Below, in pieces: positions 1 to 4,779 of a stretch of 8,411 nt of DNA. Origin of the DNA: an uncultured Lachnospiraceae bacterium. Lineage in GTDB: Bacteria; Bacillota; Clostridia; Lachnospirales; Lachnospiraceae. Numbering within the stretch: position 1 is the first letter of the stretch; every line of letters begins with the position of its first letter. The DNA is taken from NCBI GenBank assembly GCA_934364805.1, contig CAKRMH010000035.1, positions 1 to 8,411 on the forward strand, written 5' to 3'. Position numbers and translations under genes: made by a program. The notes below the pieces were generated by a model that did not search any database, was not told the DNA's origin, and worked only from the letters and a program-made list of their open reading frames with translations.

Positions 1-70
1 CATTAGCTCAGTTGGTTAGAGCAACCGGCTCATAACCGGTCGGTCCTGGGTTCGAGTCCCCGATGGTCCA
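1..70 (+). tRNA. tRNA with CAT anticodon (Met elongator, or Ile2), 5' truncated by window
   Basis: The cloverleaf starts at the last three bases of the 5' acceptor strand, so about four bases lie outside the window. The anticodon stem is 24-28/36-40, the loop is CTCATAA and the anticodon CAT is at 31-33. The T-loop is TTCGAGT (51-57) and the 3' acceptor strand is 63-69, with discriminator A70. CCA is not encoded (CTA follows). A CAT anticodon can be elongator Met or the lysidine-modified Ile2. The anticodon stem lacks the three G-C pairs of an initiator, so it is not tRNA-fMet. The T-stem has one T47/C61 mismatch. Confidence 0.93.
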
Positions 71-101
71 CTAGTTATACAAAAGCTGTTATATGGAATA
101 T

Positions 102-175
102 GGCCTAATGGCTCAGTTGGTTAGAGCGCCGCCCTGTCACGGCGGAGGTCGCGGGTTCGAGTCCCGCTTGGGTCG
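102..175 (+). tRNA. tRNA-Asp (GTC)
   Basis: Complete cloverleaf. The acceptor stem is 102-108/168-174 with one G-T and one T-G pair, the anticodon stem is CCGCC/GGCGG, anticodon GTC is at 136-138, and the T-stem is GCGGG/CCCGC. Discriminator is G175, as expected for Asp, and no CCA is encoded. Second tRNA of the five-gene operon. Confidence 0.97.
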
Positions 176-177
176 CT

Positions 178-201
178 CATGAGAGCAAAATTGTTCTTAT
201 G
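178..201 (+). other. inter-tRNA hairpin (Asp-Val spacer)
   Basis: Ten-pair stem (178-187 with 192-201, including three G-U pairs) around the loop AAAT. It lies entirely in the spacer between the Asp and Val tRNAs. No T-tract follows, so it is unlikely to be a terminator. A role in processing the polycistronic tRNA precursor is inferred. Confidence 0.6.
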
Positions 202-213
202 ATAATTTCATAT

Positions 214-286
214 GGGATCTTAGCTCAGCTGGGAGAGCATCTGCCTTACAAGCAGAGGGTCATAGGTTCGAGCCCTATAGGTCCCA
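214..286 (+). tRNA. tRNA-Val (TAC)
   Basis: Complete cloverleaf. The acceptor GGGATCT (214-220) pairs with 279-285, the anticodon stem is 240-244/252-256, anticodon TAC is at 247-249, and the T-loop is TTCGAGC (267-273). Discriminator is A286 and no CCA is encoded. Confidence 0.97.
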
Positions 287-289
287 CTT

Positions 290-307
290 CTGTAACAACT
301 GTTACAG
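290..307 (+). other. inter-tRNA hairpin (Val-Leu spacer)
   Basis: A perfect seven-pair inverted repeat, CTGTAAC/GTTACAG, with loop AACT. It occupies most of the 25-nt spacer between the Val and Leu tRNAs. There is no T-tract. A precursor-processing or spacing role is inferred. Confidence 0.6.
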
Positions 308-311
308 TAAT

Positions 312-395
312 GCCGGCGTGGCGGAACTGGCAGACGCGCAGGACTTAAAATCCTGTTGTGGTGACACAGTACCGGTTCGATTCCGGTCGCCGGCA
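312..395 (+). tRNA. tRNA-Leu (TAA)
   Basis: An 84-nt class II tRNA with a long variable arm. The acceptor GCCGGCG (312-318) pairs with 388-394, the anticodon stem is 339-343/351-355, and anticodon TAA is at 346-348. Discriminator is A395 and no CCA is encoded. The UAA anticodon reads UUA/UUG leucine codons. Confidence 0.97.
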
Positions 396-396
396 T

Positions 397-415
397 TGTA
401 ATCTTATTGATTACA
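397..415 (+). other. inter-tRNA hairpin (Leu-Arg spacer)
   Basis: A perfect seven-pair inverted repeat, TGTAATC/GATTACA, with a five-base loop (404-408), in the spacer between the Leu and Arg tRNAs. The TGTAAyC arm resembles that of the Val-Leu spacer hairpin. There is no T-tract, so termination is unlikely. Confidence 0.6.
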
Positions 416-426
416 TAATTTAAGAT

Positions 427-500
427 GTGCGTGTAGCTCAGCTGGATAGAGCACTTGGCTACGGACCAAGGTGTCGGGAGTTCGAATCTTCTCACGCACG
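427..500 (+). tRNA. tRNA-Arg (ACG)
   Basis: Complete cloverleaf. The acceptor GTGCGTG (427-433) pairs perfectly with 493-499, the anticodon stem is CTTGG/CCAAG, and anticodon ACG is at 461-463. By family knowledge A34 would be deaminated to inosine. The T-loop is TTCGAAT and discriminator is G500. No CCA is encoded. Last gene of this tRNA operon. Confidence 0.97.
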
Positions 501-502
501 TT

Positions 503-532
503 TCCCTCATAAGTAATTATGAGGGATTTTTT
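503..532 (+). terminator. intrinsic terminator of the five-tRNA operon
   Basis: A ten-pair stem, TCCCTCATAA/TTATGAGGGA (503-512 with 517-526), with loop GTAA. It is followed directly by six T (527-532). It begins two bases after the tRNA-Arg discriminator base. Confidence 0.93.
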
Positions 533-578
533 AGTTTATGAAAAAAAGAGTTTGTGGATTCAAAATAAATAATTCTGC

Positions 579-607
579 TTTCCGGTTTGGAAGTATCGTA
601 TTATAAT
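579..607 (+). promoter_or_regulatory. candidate sigma-A promoter for the CRP-fold gene
   Basis: A perfect TATAAT lies at 602-607, about 50 nt before the start codon. At 17-bp spacing the upstream hexamer is TTTCCG (579-584), a poor -35, and there is no TGn extended -10. The tRNA terminator upstream and the lack of other genes in 533-656 support a promoter here, but the -35 is uncertain. The rest of 533-656 is AT-rich with nothing else recognisable. Confidence 0.45.
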
Positions 608-656
608 AGACAATATAGACACAATAATTGAAAATTAATTAGGGGGATAAGGGACG

Positions 657-2696
657 ATGGAAACAATGAAACTTCAAAAAGGAGATTACCTGATTCATTG
701 TGGAGATGAGATGAAACAGATCCACATTGTTGTCAGGGGATCTATGAGAATGGAATCTGCACATGATCGTTTTTTAGTACCAAATGGCAGTATTATCGGT
801 TTACTGGAATGCTCAGGTATGGCATATAACTGTGATTATTATGCCGAGGAAGATTCGATTATTGTGGCATATCCATTTCAGAGCATTGACGATTTTAAGC
901 AGATCTTTGAAGAAAATCAGGAATATGCATTTGCATTTTTCCATAGTGCGATTGTAGAATGCATGCAATTGATCGAACGTTATCTGACGTTGGCTGCATG
1001 GTTGAGGAAGCATGGTAAAACCCCAACGGAAGATATCGAAGTGTGGGAGATTCTTTATTACAAATCTCTACAGGAAAAAGATACGAATTTATTATCTGAG
1101 ATGTATGGAAAAGACAATAATCTGTGTATTGGTGAGATTCTCAGAGCATCTGATTTCATGTCGAGAGTGATTGATGGAATTAATGAGATGCTTGATAACG
1201 CAGAATGCAGTCTGGAAGAGGTATTTGGAGAAGGAACTGTGGAGAAAGCACAGGATGAAACAGATGCTTGTGAGGAAAACGTTGCGGAATCGGAAGTTCA
1301 GGAACAGAGAGCAAATGCAGAGGAAGGGGAACAGGGAGTTGATTGTCTGCAGACAATCCTTCGGTATGCCAGACAGAATGAAAAAGATATTGAACTTGTA
1401 CGGGAAAAGATTACAGAGTTTCGGAATCTCCCAGATATTTATTCGACGGATGATGATGTACGTCGTTTAAGAAGAGAACTGACAGCGATTTTCTTCCAGA
1501 TATATGAGAAGGTATTTTTCCGCGCAGCGGAAGAGGGGGAACCATTAGATGAGATTATTCAGATGTTCCTGAATTTTGGATTTATGGATGTAAAACTGGC
1601 TGGAGCAGAGAACGCAGATGCATTATATGGTCTTACCGAGCATTTGCAGTTATGCAATTCCAACCATGTTTATACAATTTATGAGTGGCTGCTTGCAGTA
1701 TATGAAGGGAAAAAAGAACCTTCCAGAAATGAATTTGACATGGATTACAGTCAGTATCTGCGAGATCAGATGAAGAACGGAAACATCCGGAAAGAAGAAC
1801 TTGCGGCATTGTCGGATGATCTGGAGGAGAAAGTCAAATTTGAGATCCGCAATATGTTCCAGAGCACAAACCGGGCAACATACGGACGTTATGCAACGTA
1901 TTGTCCGATTTTAAGAAAAGAAGATCTGACAACTTCGGTCACAATGCTTCTGACCACCGTGGCTAAGATCGACGAAGCATTGAAACATGTGACAGACATT
2001 GATTATTCCTGCTTTTATCGTTCTATGTATGTGGCAGATCCGGCACATAATCTGCCAAAACAGGAAGTAAAGTATGAGCTTTTCCCGGATGTTATCCTTA
2101 TGCCAAACTGTGGATGCAAGGCCATGATGTGGCAGGAGGCTGCAGGAGCAAGAGGAGAATTCCCGGCAAGATTTGTGCTTCCAATACTTAATACCGGAAG
2201 CGTTGAGGATATGATACTGGAATGTTGTGGTCGTTTCCGCTGGGAGATGTGCCGCAGAATACAAGGAATGCGTTGGAATGATATCCGTGAGAATTCACTT
2301 ACTGCGGAATATTGTGACTATCTGCAGTTTTATCGGAAAAACCATAATCTGACAGCGGAAGCAAGAGAAAAAATTAAGGGAGCTATTGTAAAAGCGAAAA
2401 ACAATTTCAGGGAAGTATTTGTTGCTGATTATGTGGCATGGATCAAATATGAATCTCAGGGAAGTGTGCGTTTAAACAAAGTAGCCCGTGATATTGTATT
2501 CCGCTATTGCCCGTTCTCAAAGAGTATCCGGAACAAGCTGAAGGAAAGTCCAATGTATCGTGATATGATCGGTAAATTTGAGATCCTGAATGACCGTGAA
2601 GCAAAGAAGGTTCAGAATGCGTTTGCCAGGTATGAGAAGTCCGGTGGAGAGTCTTTGCCGGAAATGGATGAATATTTAAAATATTTTGAATTATAA
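657..2696 (+). CDS. large CRP-fold (cyclic-nucleotide-binding-like) protein of unknown function
   Basis: 679 residues. Residues 4-75 follow the CRP/CNBD beta-roll pattern: KGDYLIHCGDEMKQIHIVVRG at 8-28, then G44, G48 and the AEEDSII strand at 63-69. The phosphate-binding cassette (usually GE...R-T/S-A) is not recognisable, so nucleotide binding is doubtful. Helices at about 76-120 look like the CRP C-helix, but no helix-turn-helix follows. Residues about 186-228 are an acidic low-complexity linker. Residues 229-679 are largely helical, charged and conserved-looking (PSRNEFD at 355-361, PNCGCKAMMWQE at 483-494, RWEMCRRIQGMRWND at 528-542, ARDIVFRYCPF at 610-620). I have an impression of similar proteins in Lachnospiraceae but know no function. 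There is no signal peptide or membrane segment, so it is probably cytoplasmic. AGGGGG (641-646) suits ATG 657; ATG 666 is an alternative start. It stands alone between two terminators. Confidence 0.9.
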   Translation: METMKLQKGDYLIHCGDEMKQIHIVVRGSMRMESAHDRFLVPNGSIIGLLECSGMAYNCDYYAEEDSIIVAYPFQSIDDFKQIFEENQEYAFAFFHSAIVECMQLIERYLTLAAWLRKHGKTPTEDIEVWEILYYKSLQEKDTNLLSEMYGKDNNLCIGEILRASDFMSRVIDGINEMLDNAECSLEEVFGEGTVEKAQDETDACEENVAESEVQEQRANAEEGEQGVDCLQTILRYARQNEKDIELVREKITEFRNLPDIYSTDDDVRRLRRELTAIFFQIYEKVFFRAAEEGEPLDEIIQMFLNFGFMDVKLAGAENADALYGLTEHLQLCNSNHVYTIYEWLLAVYEGKKEPSRNEFDMDYSQYLRDQMKNGNIRKEELAALSDDLEEKVKFEIRNMFQSTNRATYGRYATYCPILRKEDLTTSVTMLLTTVAKIDEALKHVTDIDYSCFYRSMYVADPAHNLPKQEVKYELFPDVILMPNCGCKAMMWQEAAGARGEFPARFVLPILNTGSVEDMILECCGRFRWEMCRRIQGMRWNDIRENSLTAEYCDYLQFYRKNHNLTAEAREKIKGAIVKAKNNFREVFVADYVAWIKYESQGSVRLNKVARDIVFRYCPFSKSIRNKLKESPMYRDMIGKFEILNDREAKKVQNAFARYEKSGGESLPEMDEYLKYFEL

Positions 2697-2740
2697 ATAT
2701 TCATAAGACAATAACTGTTTTTGTTACATATTGTGCAAGA

Positions 2741-2770
2741 AAAAAAGACCCAAGGGATTGGGTCTTTTTT
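2741..2770 (+). terminator. intrinsic terminator after the CRP-fold gene
   Basis: A twelve-pair stem, AAAAAAGACCCA/TGGGTCTTTTTT (2741-2752 with 2759-2770), with a six-base loop. The T-run is the distal part of the stem. The symmetric A-run upstream means it could also terminate antisense transcription. Confidence 0.9.
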
Positions 2771-2805
2771 GAGGGGAGTATAAATAATTAATAAGGGGTA
2801 TAACA

Positions 2806-2829
2806 TAGAAAAGACACATGTCTTTTCTA
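2806..2829 (+). repeat. near-perfect palindrome / hairpin
   Basis: Eleven-base arms TAGAAAAGACA and TGTCTTTTCTA flank a two-base centre (CA). It lies 36 nt after the terminator of the preceding gene. The arm shares AAAAGAC with that terminator stem. No clean T-tract follows, so it may be a back-up terminator, an operator or an RNA stem. Function not known. Confidence 0.6.
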
Positions 2830-2871
2830 GTGACTAATTATAACGGAACAAAAATAAAATTGCAATGCCTA

Positions 2872-2881
2872 ATTCATGAAT
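2872..2881. repeat. 10-bp perfect palindrome ATTCATGAAT
   Basis: Perfect dyad centred at 2876/2877, overlapping the upstream element of the candidate sigma-G-like promoter. It could be an operator half-site pair; this is not shown. Confidence 0.45.
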
Positions 2882-2906
2882 ATTTTATGAAAATTTTCAA
2901 ATACTA
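2878..2906 (+). promoter_or_regulatory. candidate forespore (sigma-G-like) promoter for the Asn/Ser-rich small gene
   Basis: GAATA (2878-2882) matches the Bacillus sigma-G -35 pattern GHATR. After 17 bp, AATACTA (2900-2906) matches six of seven positions of CATNHTA. It would start transcription near 2912-2914, about 67 nt before the ATG at 2980. No comparable sigma-A promoter is evident. The region is AT-rich, so a chance match is possible. Confidence 0.35.
2888..2899. repeat. 12-bp perfect palindrome TGAAAATTTTCA
   Basis: Perfect dyad lying between the two candidate promoter elements of the downstream small gene, where a repressor would interfere with polymerase. The low-complexity A/T core makes chance occurrence fairly likely. 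Confidence 0.4.
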
Positions 2907-2914
2907 TTTCTGCA

Positions 2915-2924
2915 GTTGATCAAC
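2915..2924. repeat. 10-bp perfect palindrome GTTGATCAAC
   Basis: Perfect dyad just downstream of the predicted start point of the candidate small-gene promoter. It is not A/T-only, so less likely to be trivial than the neighbouring palindrome. Confidence 0.45.
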
Positions 2925-2929
2925 AGAAC

Positions 2930-2958
2930 CGTTTCCAGACAGGCATTTGATGGAAACG
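2930..2958 (+). promoter_or_regulatory. 5'-leader stem-loop ahead of the small-gene Shine-Dalgarno
   Basis: Arms CGTTTCCA (2930-2937) and TGGAAACG (2951-2958) pair perfectly around a 13-base loop and end seven bases before the AGGAGG site. Position suggests an mRNA leader structure affecting stability or translation; this is inference. Confidence 0.5.
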
Positions 2959-2965
2959 CAAATTC

Positions 2966-2971
2966 AGGAGG
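2966..2971 (+). promoter_or_regulatory. consensus ribosome binding site AGGAGG
   Basis: A perfect AGGAGG eight bases before ATG 2980. It fixes the start of the small Asn/Ser-rich gene there rather than at the in-frame ATG 2947, which lies inside the leader stem-loop and has no such site. Confidence 0.85.
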
Positions 2972-2979
2972 TAAATAAA

Positions 2980-3156
2980 ATGGCTAGAAATAAGAATACA
3001 AACGGCACAAATAGTACAAACAGAAATCAGAACTGTTTTGACAAGAGCGAATCAGAATCAAACAGCTATAATCAGAACCAGAATAAGGTTGAGAATCGTT
3101 CCGGAAAGAACAGTTCTTCTCAGAACAAAAAAGTTTCTGACCAGTATGAGGACTAG
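2980..3156 (+). CDS. 58-residue Asn/Ser-rich hydrophilic small protein, possibly spore-associated
   Basis: About a quarter of residues are Asn (14 of 58) and ten are Ser, with Gln and Lys also common. There is one Cys (C19) and almost no hydrophobic residues. The protein has no signal peptide, membrane segment or recognised domain and is probably disordered. The consensus AGGAGG and the strong terminator directly after argue for a real, well-translated gene. Composition recalls clostridial and bacillar small spore proteins (for example gamma-type SASPs rich in N, Q and S), and the candidate sigma-G-like promoter fits. However, no diagnostic SASP motif is visible, so this is only a hypothesis. 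A neutral name would be 'Asn-rich small protein'. Confidence 0.72.
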   Translation: MARNKNTNGTNSTNRNQNCFDKSESESNSYNQNQNKVENRSGKNSSSQNKKVSDQYED

Positions 3157-3186
3157 CTACTAATTTTACAAAACTGCATATAGTAT

Positions 3187-3229
3187 AAAAAAACAGATTA
3201 TAAAGCATGTCTTTATAGTCTGTTTTTTT
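3187..3229 (+). terminator. strong intrinsic terminator after the Asn/Ser-rich gene
   Basis: A nineteen-pair stem (3187-3205 with 3211-3229, one T-G pair), loop CATGT, seven A on the 5' side and seven T on the 3' side. The A/T flanks make it potentially bidirectional. It ends only three bases before the GAGGG ribosome site of the next gene, so it may also act as an attenuator for the downstream operon. Confidence 0.9.
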
Positions 3230-3240
3230 GTGAGGGCGCT

Positions 3241-3555
3241 ATGACTTTTGAAACTCTTTATGCAAAAGATCTGATGAACACACAAAGAGAGGAAAATGCA
3301 CTTGTGATCGACATTCGGAGCAGAGAAGAATATTACAAAGGGCACTGGACAGGGGCGATTGTCTATCCTTATGAGGAAACGGACAGCTGGGGCCGGAATC
3401 TCCCATACCGCAGAACCCTGATTCTTTACTGTGATCATGGTGGAACCAGCATGCAGGCAGCCAGAAAACTGGGAAGAAAAGGATATCGTGTGTATACCGT
3501 GATCGGAGGGTACGAAGCAATAAAAAAAATCCAAGAAAACTATTTCAAAAATTAG
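3241..3555 (+). CDS. single-domain rhodanese-like sulfurtransferase
   Basis: 104 residues, the usual size of a stand-alone rhodanese domain. Seen: VIDIRSREEYYKGHWTGAI at 22-40, which matches the rhodanese CH2A region (D-x-R...E-Y..GH..GA). The active-site loop is CDHGGTS at 64-70, with the persulfide-forming Cys at C64. The GYRVYTVIGGYEAI stretch (81-94) matches the C-terminal strand and helix (usually v..l.GG...w). Family members carry sulfur as a protein persulfide, for example in thiosulfate or tRNA/cofactor sulfur transfer; the partner is not evident. GAGGG (3232-3236) precedes the ATG closely, only four bases away and just beyond a terminator. Probably the first gene of the operon, or read by leakage through the terminator. 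Cytoplasmic: no signal peptide. Confidence 0.9.
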   Translation: MTFETLYAKDLMNTQREENALVIDIRSREEYYKGHWTGAIVYPYEETDSWGRNLPYRRTLILYCDHGGTSMQAARKLGRKGYRVYTVIGGYEAIKKIQENYFKN

Positions 3556-3615
3556 CATTCTGTGTAACAATATATATATCAAAAATACAAGAAGAATAAA
3601 TAGAAAGAGATATAT

Positions 3616-4764
3616 ATGAAAACATATGAATTGGTTGTTCCATGTCATTTTGGACTGGAAGCAGTTACAAAAAGAGAAATTTATGATCTGGGATATGAGA
3701 TCGTCCGCGTAGAGGACGGTCGTATCACATTTGAAGGTGATGAAGAGGCAATCTGCCGGGCAAATATATTTTTAAGAACAGCAGAGCGTGTGCTGCTTCA
3801 GGTTGGAAGATTTCATGCAACAACCTTTGACGAATTATTTGAAGGCATCAAAGCGCTTCCGTGGGAGAATTATATCCCGAAGGACGGAAAGTTCTGGGTG
3901 ACCAAGGCATCTTCCATTAAAAGTAAACTGTTCAGTCCGTCTGATATTCAGTCAATTGCGAAAAAGGCAATGGTTGAGAGATTGAAACAGTATTATGATG
4001 TGAACTGGTTTGAAGAGACCGGAGCATCTTATCCGGTGCGTATTTTTCTTTTGAAGGATGAGGTCATGGTCACTTTGGACACTTCCGGGGATTCTCTGCA
4101 TAAGAGAGGGTATCGTCTGCTGACGAGTAAAGCTCCGCTTACGGAGACGCTTGCCGCAGCGCTGATTATGCTGACACCATGGCATAAGGATCGCATTCTG
4201 GTTGATCCATTCTGCGGAAGTGGAACGTTTCCAATCGAAGCTGCAATGATTGCAGCGAATATTGCACCGGGTATGAACCGTTCATTTACAGCAGAGAACT
4301 GGACCAATCTTATACCAAGACAACTTTGGTATGATACGGTAGAAGAAGCGCAGGATATGATCGATACCGACATTGAGACCGATATACAGGGATATGATCT
4401 GGATGGCGATGTTGTAAAAGCAGCACGGGAAAATGCGAAACGTGCCGGTGTTGAGCAGCTGATCCATTTTCAGCAGAGACCGGTGGCAGAACTGCACCAC
4501 CCAAAGAAATATGGATTTATCATTACCAATCCGCCATATGGAGAGCGACTGGAGGATAAAGCAGATCTTCCAGAATTGTATACACAGATCGGGGAAGTAT
4601 ATAACGCACTGGATTCCTGGTCATTATATATGATCACAAGCTATGAGGAGGCAGAGCGTTATATTGGAAGAAAAGCGGACAAGAACCGCAAGATCTATAA
4701 TGGTATGCTGAAGACTTATTTCTATCAGTTTATGGGACCGAAGCCTCCAAAACGTAAACAGTAA
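3616..4764 (+). CDS. rlmL: THUMP-domain 23S rRNA guanine-N2 methyltransferase (RlmL/YpsC family)
   Basis: 382 residues. The N-terminal ferredoxin-like and THUMP region (about 1-155) binds RNA. A Rossmann methyltransferase domain follows: HKRGYR at 162-167, APLTETLAAAL at 173-183, SAM-binding motif I DPFCGSGTFPIEAA at 197-210, the acidic loop D261-D264, and catalytic motif IV NPPYGER at 305-311. This layout and NPPY motif are those of the UPF0020 group, which makes m2G in 23S rRNA (E. coli RlmL at G2445); B. subtilis YpsC is the closest Firmicute type. The RlmK half of the fused E. coli protein is absent, as usual in Firmicutes. The exact target base is inferred. ATG 3616 has only a weak AAAGAG (3604-3609). 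The 60-nt AT-rich gap upstream shows no convincing promoter, and the next gene begins 15 nt after the stop. Confidence 0.93.
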   Translation: MKTYELVVPCHFGLEAVTKREIYDLGYEIVRVEDGRITFEGDEEAICRANIFLRTAERVLLQVGRFHATTFDELFEGIKALPWENYIPKDGKFWVTKASSIKSKLFSPSDIQSIAKKAMVERLKQYYDVNWFEETGASYPVRIFLLKDEVMVTLDTSGDSLHKRGYRLLTSKAPLTETLAAALIMLTPWHKDRILVDPFCGSGTFPIEAAMIAANIAPGMNRSFTAENWTNLIPRQLWYDTVEEAQDMIDTDIETDIQGYDLDGDVVKAARENAKRAGVEQLIHFQQRPVAELHHPKKYGFIITNPPYGERLEDKADLPELYTQIGEVYNALDSWSLYMITSYEEAERYIGRKADKNRKIYNGMLKTYFYQFMGPKPPKRKQ

Positions 4765-4779
4765 AATCAGAGGGAACAT

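Noticed and set aside
220..510. Minus-strand 96-codon open frame over the tRNA operon
   Set aside because: It is the antisense of the Val, Leu and Arg tRNAs. Its peptide (ATGIEPV, RTYDPLLV) is the well-known artefact produced by translating tRNA complements.
1171..1470. Plus-strand 99-codon frame inside the CRP-fold gene
   Set aside because: Lies wholly within the 679-residue gene in another frame, with no ribosome site and a composition typical of frame-shifted coding DNA.
2741..2829. Terminator stem and nearby palindrome as ends of a small mobile element
   Set aside because: They share only a short AAAAGAC core, enclose almost nothing, and show no flanking target duplication.
2947..2979. 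Earlier in-frame ATG for the Asn/Ser-rich small protein
   Set aside because: It sits in the leader stem-loop without a ribosome site, while ATG 2980 has a perfect AGGAGG at ideal spacing.
3556..3615. Promoter in the AT-rich gap before rlmL
   Set aside because: TATATA-like strings are present but no -35 at acceptable spacing. I could not support a specific site.
3166..3648. Minus-strand 160-codon frame with a hydrophobic N-terminus
   Set aside because: Antisense of the rhodanese gene and the AT-rich gap after it. The hydrophobic stretch is simply the complement of A-rich DNA, and it crosses a strong terminator.
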